Part shown: positions 34,601-46,295 of the stretch, piece after piece | How the letters are laid out: each line of letters begins with the position of its first letter | Numbering within the stretch: position 1 is the first letter of the stretch | Source: Epiperipatus broadwayi | Lineage: Eukaryota; Onychophora; Udeonychophora; Euonychophora; Peripatidae | Length of the DNA: 64,000 bases | Direction: 5' to 3' | NCBI GenBank assembly: GCA_028023455.1 | Contig: JAQFVV010006354.1 | Coordinates: 744,001 to 808,000, forward strand | Notes under the pieces: model-generated | The model's database searches: none | What the model was told of the DNA's origin: nothing | The model's input: the letters and a program-made list of their open reading frames with translations, nothing else | Position numbers and translations under genes: made by a program

Positions 34601-34930
34601 AAAAACCAGATTTATTGTTATGCTTTTTTGGTTGAAGGTTGCAATTAGTAAGTTCATGTCAATGTGAATTATTTTGAACATTGTGAATGGGCAATTTCTA
34701 GCAATTATGAGTCCAGTGCCAGCTGAGGGAGAGGAAGAGTCTCTGGAGCATGCACAAAAACCTTCCATATTTAAATGTTTGGCTGGGTCAGTTTGTGATC
34801 CAGCATAAATTTTTGTCTCAAGTATACCAAGCAAGTGTGGTTGTATATCCTTGATCCAATGTTTTAACTTATTAATTTTTGAGGTTGAGTTCAAACCCCT
34901 GACATTGATTGCTGCAATTTTTATTTTCAT
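31697..34930 (-). pseudogene. LINE ORF2: endonuclease and reverse transcriptase
   Basis: Start chosen at the ATG at 34,930, 21 nt after the ORF1 stop. The endonuclease begins AAINVRGLNSTSKINKLKHW, then GILETK, VFVYMPLQD, VLIGDFN and TFSDHSAQIV (SDH motif, about 34,310). RT follows: PLPIKIMEKIIKDEIEPYI, MQLDIEAAFDSVN (motif A, about 33,255-33,217), SLLFILYINPLI-type motif B, and CIAYMDDVTIFL (catalytic YMDD, about 32,945). The C-terminus has CGLCHRAEETLDHFIYQC (CX2CX8HX4C, about 32,050). All pieces (34,930, 34,441, 33,787, 33,256, 33,046, 32,380, 32,107) are in one reading frame, about 1,077 codons. The breaks are only stop codons, about eight, several of which could be former Trp or Gln codons. 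No frameshift is needed. Confidence 0.85.
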
Positions 34931-34951
34931 TATATGTTTTTTGGTTGAGAT

Positions 34952-36480
34952 TTAAATATTAGGGTTGCTCTGGTGTTTCTTCCCATTCATTCTCATATTC
35001 CATTTCCAGATCTTCATCTGTTTCCACTGTAGTTGTATTGTTGTGATCAGAAAGGCTAAGGTTGGATTCTGTTTTGATTTTTTGGGCCCTCTATTTTTCT
35101 TTGGTGGGTGGCCTGGTCTTCTTCTTTGTTCTGTGTCAGCTTTGGTGATTTGAGGCATATTTGGGGTGATAGCTTCCATAATTTCCATTGTTGTATTATT
35201 TTTAATATTGGGTGTTTGGTGTGTTATATATATTTTTTCTTGATCACTATTACTGTGTGAGTTTATTTGTTTTTTTATTATCTCTTTTTCATCAGTATCT
35301 TTGGTAGGCTGACTTAGATTGTGCGCTGTTTTTTCCATTGGAGCCTCTTGAGGCTGTTGACTTTCTGTTTTTTTATCAGTGGGGGTTTGAATTTTATTGG
35401 TTGATTTTGTTGATAAATCCAGAATTTCGGGTGCTGGCAATGTGTGTGCAGTTTTTTTATTATTCAATTGCTGTTGATCTGTGGATTTTTTATTAATTTT
35501 TTCTTGTTTATTAGTTGTTTTTGTTATCTGTTTTGTACTGTTTGATTCCTGTTGATGAGCTTCTCTTGGTTGATCTTCAGAGCTCGGTTGGTTTTTCTGG
35601 TTGATTTTTGTGTTGCAATCGATTGCTAAGTGTCCGGTTTCACCACACGTAAAATATCTTGACCTTAATCCTTTTATGTGAATGGTCAGTATTGCATTCT
35701 GGTCAATTATTTGTGTTGGAATATCCTCCGGGTTTACACTGTCATTCAGCTTTATTTTGAAATGAAAGTTGTTGCTGAAAACTGGGATGGGGGTGTTGGA
35801 TAAGTAGATTTGTTTTATATAAATAGCTTTACCAAATGACTGTATTAATTTTTGAAAATCCTGAATGGTATACCCGAAGTAAGTGTTTTTAATTATTCCA
35901 TTACAATAGTTTTTCAAGCTTTGATCGACTATTATTAGCACGTATTTTCCCAAAGTTTTTACTTTAGTCTGAAATCTTGCACGCTGATGTTCATCAAAAA
36001 ACTGAATTGCAACATATCGCAAGTTTGGAGGGTCTCCAATACTAGAGACTGTATCCACATTGCTGTTGCTGTCAGCTCTTCGTAAAGAAGCTCTCTGGGG
36101 AATTTATAAAGTGTTAAATTCCATTCAGTGACAGCTAACACTAATGATCTCGGTGAAAAAATTTTTTGGAAAGTTGCGAATAATTTTTTTGGGATGGTGC
36201 TGTTGAAATTAACGTTTATTTCTTGCAGTTCATCTTGATTCCATATCATTGGGGAGAGCTCTTCATTATTGTTTTCTATGAGGTTTAAATTATTTATGTC
36301 GGCTTGATTTACCTTCCTAAATCTTGCTGTCTGTGGTAATGCTGGACTTTTTTCGATGCTGTGAGGCTGCTGGTTTATTTTTGTTACGTTCGCGTATGTT
36401 TTTGCATTAGTCGCAGTTTTCATTTTATCGCTGTTTGTTTGAGTGCAATTTACATCGTTCGCTTCTTGATGTGATGCCAT
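34952..36480 (-). pseudogene. LINE ORF1: nucleic-acid-binding protein with zinc knuckle
   Basis: The N-terminal 173 codons start at ATG 36,480 (MASHQEANDVNCTQTNS). One frameshift in the overlap 36,058-35,959 leads to a second frame of 368 codons ending at 34,952. The second part has a LINE ORF1-type domain (QDFQKLIQSFGKAIYIKQIY ... FHFKIKLND) followed by a single zinc knuckle, YFTCGETGHLAIDC (about 35,665-35,620), in which the first Cys of the CCHC is a Tyr. The remainder is a Gln/Lys/Thr-rich disordered tail. In these elements ORF1 binds RNA to form the retrotransposition particle. ORF1 part 2 and ORF2 share the same reading frame and are separated only by a TAA and 21 nt. Confidence 0.8.
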
Positions 36481-36683
36481 GCTTGTTTATGACATTAGAA
36501 TTTATTTTTGGTTATGAACGACTGTATTACTTCTTTTTTCTAGAAAACAACTGTTCAGTAATCAGCCATCGCTGTCTTTGTCTATCACAGTTATATATCA
36601 CAGTTTTTGAGTGTGAAAACAATTAGAATATGGAAAAAAAGAGATTATTAATAAGACCTTCATTCTTGATGACTTAGGGATAC

Positions 36684-36697
36684 ATGCGCATGCGCAT
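36684..36697. promoter_or_regulatory. NRF-1-like palindrome at LINE 5' end
   Basis: ATGCGCATGCGCAT is a perfect 14-bp palindrome containing TGCGCATGCGCA, which fits the consensus of NRF-1-type factors (YGCGCAYGCGCR). It lies about 200 bp upstream of ORF1, where the internal promoter of a LINE is expected, in DNA otherwise almost without CpG. That it is a promoter element is inference. Confidence 0.4.
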
Positions 36698-36698
36698 C

Positions 36699-36700
<2 letters not shown>

Positions 36701-36796
<96 letters not shown>

Positions 36797-36825
36797 TCAT
36801 TCAGACATTTTATTATTATTATTAT
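36701..36825. repeat. (TTA)n tract at LINE 5' side
   Basis: About 95 bp of TTA repeats, a short interruption (TTTCATTCAGACATT) and a further short TTA run. The poly-Leu and poly-Ile open frames here are translations of the repeat. Confidence 0.9.
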
Positions 36826-36839
36826 TAATGACATTCAAT

Positions 36840-39612
36840 TTTGTTTTTAATATACCATGTTTTGAGAAATATTTCTGTATATTTTTAAGAGACATTTTTT
36901 TTACTATTTTTTACTTATTCAATATATTCATATAAAAATATACTCATTTTTTTTAACACCAAACTGATTGAATTTACTTAATAAATTAAAAAGAAATAAG
37001 GAACTAATGGCAGAGATTCAAGTCATAGAGAAAAATTTTATATTTATGGCTAATCTTCCTAGACTAAATGAAAATGATTCAATTTACTGTAATAGGCCCA
37101 ATAGTAGCAAAGTTAGTACAATGTAATTTGTAGATTTTTAGTATTCAATATTAAAATAATTTTAGGCAAAATTTTTTAACATCAGAAAGTTAAATGACTT
37201 GTGAAAAGACTTTATATTCTATATTTAATTTCAGCAAAGTTTTCTTTTGCACAATAAAAATTACCAACAGCAAAAAGACAATAAACTAACTTTATCTCAC
37301 TCTGAATTTGGACAGATATAAATTAATATAATCAATAAAGACAACAATTAATTTTATGACCAAAATCTATATCCCAAACTGACTGTAATAAAAAATACTT
37401 CAGAAAAATATAGCTGAAAATAAAATAAACTGAAATTAAAATAGAACTATACATTCTTTCAAGAAATATAATTTCTATTAGAAGTTGATAAAAAGCAGTT
37501 TATTACAAATGTTTTAAAAGCAATGACAATCCTTAAAAATGTTATTGAAATAAAAAAAGATGTTCTACTGATTATATTATATCAATTTTATATGCTCACA
37601 TCTCTCCATAGATAATACGCATTTCATTTCCATTTTAATCGCTTAGAAATATGCTTTCAGCCTGTCATATTTAATTATAAAACATCTTAACATATCATTT
37701 AGAATAACACAGATTATTTAATGTCTCAGAAGTTGTTATACTAGAAGAAGAATTTAATTATCCCTGTCATGATATTCTATTATTTAATTATAAATGACAT
37801 AAGAAATAATTTTCAGAAAATGAGTATTAAGACATTGAAATATGAAAAAATAAATAAATGTTGATTGTAATTCAGACTGTATTTTTAATAGTTTATAATT
37901 GGTGTCACAAATATTTACAAAAAAAGATCACTAACAATGTTTCAAATAATTGCTGCAGGAAAAAAGCATTTTAAAATAAATTCCTAAGTGAAAAAGCAAA
38001 AGAGACCGCGACTCAAGATAGAAAACAAATTAAATAATTCATAATTATTTATTAATTGTGCATTTTTATTAAATAAATTCAAAATTTATAACACATTAGA
38101 AAAAAAATAAAAAAAATAAAAGGATGGGTTCTTTCTACGTATGTTCTTTAAATACTATTGCTTTTTCCTTACATATGAGGAATTCATATTTATTTCTGTT
38201 GTTTATAAAAAAAATATACCAGAATTCATTAAATAACTGACAGTGAGAGTTCATTTTTATTTTTTGTGATATCATTTGGGATTGGGAATTTAAATTTAAT
38301 CATTTTAATAATAAATTTCAAAGAAAAAAAAAACCATTTGTGTTAAAAAGTCTTCAACTTTAAAACATTTTAAAAAGTACCTGTACTTGAAAATTACAAG
38401 ATTTTACTTAGATATCTTTCCTTAATTTACTCAGATTGAAGAAAACCTTAAAAAAAAAAACAGAATAAAAAATTACTTGCCTGATGTAAAGAGAAAAACA
38501 AAATGCAAACAATTTGAACTATGTTTTTGAATTATCCAGAACAAAGAAGAAGCCTAATAATATTGTTGATATACATTTAGAATTTTTGCAATTACACTAT
38601 AATTTTTTTTCTAAAATTAATGAATTGAAATTAATTGTGAGTAGTGAAACATTAATTTTGGTATTATTTGATTTAGGGGAAAAATAATAAGATGCTACCA
38701 AATATCATATAAATGTGATGGATAAAAATTATTTATGATAATGATTGTATTATTTTCCTTAAAATTGTAATACACCATGAATTGAAAAATCTACAAAATA
38801 AATATTTATAATAATTTTTATTATTTTTAATTTCTTTCTTTGTTTATATGATTAAAACTTTTTCAAAAAACAACTGAATAAAATCTTATGGGTTAAAAAA
38901 AAATCACAGACCATAATCTGGAATCCATTAGTATCTTATAGAGTAATTATGTATCATTTATAAACCCTAAAAAATGTAGATAGTTTAGAATATTAAATAC
39001 TAGTACTTTATTTGAACTCTTCATTTGGTATTCTAATTCTAAGCCTGAATTAGAAATCATATTAAGAAATTAAGCATGTATTAGAAATCATATTAAAAAA
39101 TTGCTGTTTCTGTTTATCTCATTAATTCATGAAACAGTTAAAAAGTAGCAAAACATATCAGTTTTGATATTCATACTACAAACTTTATTACAGTCAATAT
39201 TAAATTTTTCTTAAAGAGTTGAAAAATACAATGTAATATACAAAAATTTGATAATGATTTAAATGCACATAATTTTTAATAACGAAAATACAAAATTGTA
39301 GAATAAATAATTGGAATTCCTTCCAAGTTATTTTTGTTTTAAAATATGTAATTTGAAACAATGGATTATAAGCATGCCGTTTGTATGATGACTTCCTTTG
39401 TTTTATGATTTTGACTGCAAACACTTTTTGTAGAATATTTATTAATTTATCTTTTATAAAGTATTTCCTCTTGGACTTGCAATTCAAGTGTTCAAATGCC
39501 AGATGACTTTCTGAGATGCTAACGATCTGATATTCTTTTGTAACTATTATGAATTTTATATTAAGATTAAATATATTAATAAGTTTTAGGTGTTATTAAT
39601 TCATTTCTGTAT
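36840..39612. other. AT-rich spacer
   Basis: No gene found. The minus-strand frame at 39,200-39,487 (95 codons) is Lys/Phe/Ile-rich without a domain. Confidence 0.5.
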
Positions 39613-39623
39613 ATGAATTTGGC

Positions 39624-40109
<486 letters not shown>

Positions 40110-40944
40110 ACTAGTAATAATAAAAATCGGTACTTGTGAGTTTTCAAATAAACCAAGATGGCAGCCAGTATTTTTTGTAAAATATAATTTCGAGAGCCTA
40201 TAATCTCTTGAGATGTGTTAGTTGTTAAATTAAAACAAAATTAATAAATCGATTTTAAATTAAAAAAAGAAATAAATTCTGATAAATTTCTTTATGAAAG
40301 CTTTATTTCATTTTTTACATATATTATAATATATGTGGGAAATGACTAGACGCCACATAGTCGTATTTTAATTGACTTCAGCGTGTTTCTTTTCATTAGC
40401 AGTTTTTTTGATAAATTGTCATAATGATAAAAATTTGGCAATTCCCTGGCACAGAACGTGATACAGTGCACTATCCATTTGAACATATATTAAAAAATTC
40501 AGAATAATTAATTGATCTTCCCTATATATTTCATAAATTTGTCTTAGAATTCCTATTCAAAGTATTTCAAGTCAGAAAAGTAATAAAAAAACATTGAAAA
40601 TAGTTATATTTATTAGTCTTATACATATATAAAAAACTTTTTTTTTAAAAAAAAAATATCAATTTGTCAATAAAAAGTTCACTAGCCCTGCTAAAGCAAT
40701 TGACATATATATTATTAAAAATGTGATAAAAATATTGTAGTGTTAGATATTTAAAATGGAGTTTTGTGTATCCAAATTAACAAATTCATAAGAAAAAAAT
40801 CGATAATAGTAATTATTTGAATTTGTTTTTTAAAAACAAGTTAGGAAGTAATTCAGAAAATATTGCAATTAATTACATATGCATATAAAGTAAATTATAT
40901 AAGAAATTTTTTACTTGTAGATCATAATTGTAGTAATATATATA
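40110..40944. other. AT-rich spacer
   Basis: No recognised gene. A mildly GC-richer stretch at 40,335-40,470 has no identifiable content. Confidence 0.5.
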
Positions 40945-41230
40945 TATATTGAAGTGGATCGTTTATTGATAGCAATAACAAGTTGCCAAAAGTAGGCAGA
41001 GGGAAAACGTAGAAAAGAATACTTAAGTTAGTCAGATGTAGAAAAAAAATCAATAGCATAATTTTTGTTTGGGTCATAAAATACAGATTTGGTAAATTTT
41101 ATGATTAGAGGACAATGGAAACTCACACATAAACATATTAAATTATTTATGTGCTGTATTAAGTCAAACTATTCAACATTGATTAGTTTAATTCTAAATT
41201 TAAATAAATTCTAAATAAGTTGTTTTTCTT
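40945..41230 (+). repeat. Dispersed repeat R1, copy A
   Basis: Shares ordered blocks with 51,345-51,610: TTTATTGATAGCA / TTTTATTGGCAGTA, CAAGTTGCCAAAAGTAGG / AGGTGCCAAAGTTAGG, CAATAGCATAATTTTTGTTT / CAACAGCATAACTTTTATTT, ATACAGATTTGG / GTATAGATTTGG, then ATATTAAATTATTT and a shared end near TTTAAATAA. Non-coding, family unknown. Confidence 0.6.
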
Positions 41231-41910
41231 GCAATTATTTTTTGTTAAATATTAAAACTAAAACCTCAGAGTGATATTTTCTAACCCGCCCTCATACTCT
41301 TTATATTTATATATATATATATTTTTTATATAAAGTACGTCGTCTCGTAAACTTGTCTAAAACATCATTTATATAAAGTAATAATAATATTCTAAATTTT
41401 ATTATAACGACTCGATCAGAATTCTATACCACTCTCTTACACAGAATCCTATCACAGGGTGGTTAGTGCTATGGGTGGAGTAATCAATATCATTGGAAAA
41501 CTTTTGCCAATAACATTTATACTCGTTTACTAGAACACGAATTAGCCAATCAAACTTTTATTTATTTAAAGGAAGAAATCCTATGGGCGCCAGCTGAGCT
41601 TGTCGACAAGTCTGCTTGACCAATACGGTCTAGTACCTGCTCCCGCTAGCTCAGCTACAATAATCAATCAAATATACTCTGCCTACTTAAAAAAATCACT
41701 TTTAAAAATCTTTTCTACGCTAACTTTCTCACTTTCTCCTTTCTTTATTTTAATTATTTAAGTTAAATCTAATTTGAGTAATAACTAAACAATGAAATAT
41801 TCATTTATGCTATTATACTTCGTTTTGTCTTATAACACAATTATCTACACTTTCGATCAAGTTGAAATAAAATTTAATGCACTCAAAGTTCCATATTATA
41901 AATACAAATT

Positions 41911-42075
41911 AATCATACGCATACGCTTACATTTGAAGTAACAATAAAATCTCATATAAATACATTTGGAAATAATCATACGCATACACTGATATTTAAA
42001 CTCACACTAAAATACATTTGATAAAATAATTATACGCAATTTTTTTTATATTGGAAATCACACTGAAATCTCTGG
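41911..42075 (+). repeat. Tandem repeat, about 60-bp unit, three copies
   Basis: CATACGCATAC at 41,914 and 41,977, and TATACGCAAT at 42,031, each preceded by AATAAT or AATTAAT. Between them are CACTAAAATACATTTG or AATAAAATCTCATATAAATA-type blocks. Confidence 0.55.
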
Positions 42076-42231
42076 GCATTGGAGCTAAAGACAATTAGTA
42101 GTTCATAAGATAAAGTTCAGAGTTTATTATTACGGCTTTAATTAGTGAGTTAGAAATTGAAACAAATATTACCTAGCTTTCTCCCCTCTGCACGGTTTTT
42201 TGAGCATTGCTTCAATAGTGTTTCCTTCGGT

Positions 42232-42247
42232 CAGTTAGCGCTAACTG
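42232..42247. repeat. 16-bp perfect palindrome
   Basis: CAGTTAGCGCTAACTG, in the GC-richer part of the block. It could be a protein-binding site or a relic of element structure; function unknown. Confidence 0.6.
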
Positions 42248-42594
42248 CTTGCAATCCATTCCCGATGTCTTTGGGATCATGTGGGCTCCACATGGACACT
42301 CCGTCTCCTTCTTGTTTTGCGACATGATCGAATTTGGAACTGTCCGCTGATGGTATGCCTGGAAGGTGGGGTTGTTCACACGATGGTTTTAGCAATGCAG
42401 CATAGTATAATTAATGAACGACAATGCTTAATAATGCTTAGGAATAACAATACAAGCTTGACTAATAGAATAGAAAATTTGCCCCTTTATATTTACAGTT
42501 CTTATCTCGCGGATTCAATCTACAATACGTAACTAATCCTCTGGTGTTTCAGTTATGGTCCGTGCTGATTTTCTGGTGTTCGCATTGGTTATTG

Positions 42595-42695
42595 AATTTC
42601 TTTGTATTCCCTGCTAGAGTTATTTCACTTTCTTTGTTATAGTTATTTCAATTCCTTTGTTAAAGTTTTTTCCAATTTCTTTGTTAAAGTTATTT
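42595..42695 (+). repeat. Short tandem repeat, about 24-33-bp unit
   Basis: Four related units contain TTTCTTTGT(T/A) followed by AGTTATTT, at about 42,597, 42,630, 42,653 and 42,677. Confidence 0.5.
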
Positions 42696-42759
42696 GCACT
42701 AATTAGCCGTTTGCTGGAAATTTCTTAGGTTTGTCATTAGCTCCCATTGTTTATTACAT

Positions 42760-44997
42760 TCATTCAATTACACATATAATTTTTCTTTTTATTCTGATTA
42801 TATGACAAAACGAATTCCACCTTGCTTTTTCTTTTTTTTTTTTTCTTTTCTTAAAGCAATTTTAAATCGAATTTCAGTTTAGTCAAATCAAATTTCTAAT
42901 CAAATCAAACCTAATTATCAATTTTTTAATTTTTTTTGCTTTTATTTAATACGACTCAAAATTATATTTTAGAAAACTATTATTTTATGCTTTTAACGCT
43001 CACCTGTCTATGAAAAAATCTTTATTTTATTTTACCTTACACGAACTTTTAATTTTATTAATATTTACACAAATCGCTTATTAATTAATATTATTTTTTT
43101 GTTAAAATTATATGTACCGCCAACACACACACACTCCTTCCTAATATTTCTCGGTACAATATATTTATGAAAGATCAAAATCAGAATTTTAATTGCATAA
43201 TTTTAAAATGTATGTTTTTGAAAAGCAATGCAATTATTTTTAAGGTCAAGATTAAAGACTTAGTTAAATGAATAAAAGATGTTTTTGAAAAATACATTTG
43301 AAGTAGTTAAATACAAGATTAAGATTTTAAATTAAACATGTTTATAAAAAATTAAGATAATTGATATGTGAAACTGTTAATTTCTTTATCAAGTTCCACA
43401 CATGGTGAAAAACTGGATAATTATCTTAAAGTTATATAAAGAGAAACAAGATTTGTTTTTATTATTTAATCTTACCAATTCTTAGAGATAATAAAACTGC
43501 ATTAGTTTTGCTAGATTTTTCACTATAACAGAGATAGTTTGAAAAATATCTATGGTGAAGTATCAGTGAAGTTTCACTACCAACTAATTAACTGCTACAT
43601 AAAAAAAGCCTTGAAAGAGTAAATAAACTCCCTTAGGATTTTTCTCTCAAATTTATCTCACTGAAAGTAGTACACCAGCAATGTTTGCTGAAGTAACAAT
43701 GAGAATTAGTTGACTTAAGAAAATGTACCTGATAACAATGTTAAAGGATTTGATAACCTGCACATGAATAATAAAATTGTCAACAATATGTTAAATACTT
43801 CGGAGTCCTTACAGATCACTTGGACATCAAAAAAAGCTAAGGATTTCCTAATAGTAAGTTATTTTACATATATATTTTATATTGACTTTTGTGTATAAAC
43901 TTTAGAAAAGCAAAACGAAAAACAATCTATCATTAAAAGAGGTAGAAATAGATATGTAAATTTATTTTAACTTCTTTTTGTATAATCTTAAGTTTTTTTA
44001 TATGTTATAATATTTTTTTAATTATATTTCCTTTTATTACTATTAAAAATACACCCTTAAGAATATGCATTGAGATGGAAAGCGTAAATTAAAAAAATGG
44101 AATGATACCCCTTATTATAATTTAATTGCAGTTGAAAAAAATCAAATAATAGAATAAAAAAGAAAGATGTATTTTTTGAAAGGTATATGTCACTATATCT
44201 AGGATGATAAACCTTTAAGAAAAAAAATAGTTATTTTAATGAAAAAGAAATAACAAAGATAACTGTAAAATTTAGAATTAAACTGATTTCTCAATTACTA
44301 GACATAGAAACTATTTAATAGAAATACGTGATTATATGCATGTGTGTGAATATATGCAAATAACACAAATTAGATATGTTAAAGTACATGTTTTTGGAAA
44401 AAAAAGTAAATTATTTAATTTTAAAAAAGCTATATCAATATATTGAATATCTATAATTACTTATAATCTCACAATATTTAGTTGTAATAAAGTTAAAGAG
44501 CCAAGAAGGTGTCCAATAATAAGAATGTATACTAAAAATAATAATTATCCTTCACCATATAATGTTGCATATAGTGGAATGTGTTATTATTGAATATGTG
44601 CAGAATGATTTTAAATAATTGAATGCAAAATTGCTTGAACATTTGTATTATTTGAATAATATAAATTATAATGTAGCCATAGTTATTGACAATTAATGAA
44701 TCTATTTACTATTAGCCATGCTCATTCACATGATTTACATGAAAGATTGACTATGGAGTTATTTATTTTATTTCATTATTTATAGATGGTAATTGATAAA
44801 GTAACAGATATTATTATTGCTTTATGCAGTTACATTTGCCTTGCTACACATATTTTACAAAAATGTTTTTTAAGTGCTATTTTGCATGTCTTACAATATG
44901 GATAAGGATTTAGGACTTATATATCATAAATAAAAAAAAAAGCTTGTTTAGAGTTATTAGCACACTCTTAAGTTTATATATATATATAATGGTAGCT
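42760..44997. other. AT-rich spacer
   Basis: CACACACAC at 43,124-43,133. The stretch 43,500-43,850 reads like old coding DNA in pieces but matches nothing nameable. No gene called. Confidence 0.45.
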
Positions 44998-45132
44998 GAG
45001 GCAAGGGTAATCAAGTATTTATCTTGCTATGATGTCATTAGCCTAAAGGCATACAACTCTAATTATTGGTTCTTTGCATTGTTGGAAGAACACATGAACA
45101 TTGTCATGGCAATGAAGATACTGACATGACTA

Positions 45133-45195
45133 ATTCAAGAGATTTTATTTTTTGATCCAAGAGATTTTTTTCGTCTTGACCCAAGAGATTTAAAA
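45133..45195 (+). repeat. Short tandem repeat in Merlin 5' region
   Basis: CAAGAGATTTTA, CCAAGAGATTTTTT and CCAAGAGATTTAAAA occur three times, about 23 bp apart. Confidence 0.6.
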
Positions 45196-45301
45196 GTGGA
45201 TTTTTTCCTATTTGTTGCGTTTTTTTCAATGCAGCAGCGGTTTTTTCAGTGCTTTAATATTTCAGCAATTTTTTTAAATAAAACATTACTTTTCAACAAT
45301 T

Positions 45302-45386
45302 GTAAGTGATTTACATATTATTTCTTCTATGATATTAAGTGGATGTATTTTATATTTTATTAATTTTCCGGATTTTCCATTTTTAG
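45302..45386 (+). other. Candidate 5' UTR intron of the Merlin transposase
   Basis: Donor GTAAGT at 45,302-45,307, T-rich tract, and acceptor TTTTTAG ending at 45,386, 14 nt before the likely start ATG at 45,401. Length 85 bp. Confidence 0.4.
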
Positions 45387-45400
45387 ACATCAATTTAAAA

Positions 45401-46261
45401 ATGGCTATTGTTGAAGCAAGAGATCTGAAGTTGTGGGATCTCCCAAAATGTGAAAAAGAGGTGATAGCTTTCTTTCAACAACAAAAAATTTTACACCATG
45501 TGAAATTGTGTGAAAACAGACATGAGATGAAGAAGTACATCCATGGTACTGAAAAACAGTGGTGGTGTAATTTGAAAGATTGTTTAAAAAAACTCCTATA
45601 AGAAAAGGCACGTGGTTTGAAGGCTCCAGAATATCCTTCGTAATGGCTCTCCATTTTATATATTGTTGGTCCAGAGAATTAATGTCTATCCTATTTTGTG
45701 CTGATCATTTAGAAATGGTGGACAAGACTGTGATTGTCTGGAACAACTATCTCCATATGCATGGAAGCTGTTACATAACGAAAGGTGAAAAATTGGAGGC
45801 CCTACCCAATTGTGGAAATAGATGAAACTCTATTCTCCAAGCATAAGAACAATGCTGGAAAAGTACTTCCACAGCGATGGGTATTTGGAAGTATCTGCAG
45901 AGAGATAGATGAATATTTTATAATAGCCATTGCAGATAGAAACGCATCCAGTCTCATGCAAGCCATTTTAGAGAATGTGCACCAAGGCACTACTATTTAT
46001 AGTGATTGCTGGAAAGGATATAAAAGTGAAGAATTGGAGCTGGATGGATATGAGCACCATCGAGTGAACCATACATATAATTTTGTAGACCCTACAACTG
46101 GTGTTCACACACAAAATATTGAAAGGTTGTGGGGTTTAGTGAAATGGAAAAATAAAAACCACAGAGGAACTGCACGTCAACACTTAGATTCCTATTTGAT
46201 GGAGTTTATATGGAGGCATACCTACAAAGATGGTCATTTTGGAGCATTTTACAACATATAA
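45401..46261 (+). pseudogene. Merlin transposase (IS1595/ISXO2-type DDE), two frameshifts
   Basis: Start chosen at ATG 45,401 (MAIVEARDLKLWDLPKCEKE). The N-terminal part contains a zinc-ribbon-like region (WWCNLKDCLKK) running into TPIRKGTWFEGSRIS after a frameshift in a seven-A run near 45,585-45,592. A second, compensating frameshift lies between about 45,785 and 45,825. The catalytic core in the last frame is intact to the eye: VEIDETLF (D at 45,821), TTIYSDCWKGY (D at 46,004) and QNIERLWG (E at 46,121). Conserved family phrases include VLPQRWVFGSICRE, NHTYNFVDPTTGVHTQ and HRGTARQHLDSYLMEFIWR. The protein would cut and paste the element. The frameshifts make this copy non-autonomous. Confidence 0.9.
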
Positions 46262-46295
46262 GACAGTTTAGTCCACCACAGTGATCGTTATTTGG

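Larger units (their letters stand above)
41280..42730. other. Compositionally distinct block, probably transposon-derived
   Basis: Clearly less AT-rich than its surroundings in two parts: 41,405-41,670 (GGGTGG, GGGCGCCAGCTGAGCTTGTC, GCTAGCTCAGC) and 42,180-42,600 (GTGGGCTCCACATGGACACT, GGCATACC-like phrases). It contains tandem repeats and a 16-bp palindrome listed separately. One + strand frame of 83 codons (42,281-42,532) shows no domain. An LTR or the non-coding end of a large element is possible, but no terminal repeats were found. Confidence 0.4.

Noticed and set aside
31697-34930. Altered genetic code explaining in-frame stops in ORF2
   Set aside because: All three stop codons are used as interruptions and the other elements in the window also show ordinary decay, so reassignment is not needed.
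32920-35153. Open frames on the + strand opposite the LINE
   Set aside because: Mirror frames of ORF1 and ORF2; their translations show no motif, whereas the minus strand shows the full EN-RT order.
36598-36935. Poly-Ile and poly-Leu frames on both strands
   Set aside because: Translations of the TTA microsatellite.
43500-43850. Possible decayed coding segment
   Set aside because: Pieces look protein-like, but no motif could be assigned and stops are frequent.
45405-45990. Minus-strand frames opposite the Merlin transposase
   Set aside because: Shadows of the transposase; no independent features.
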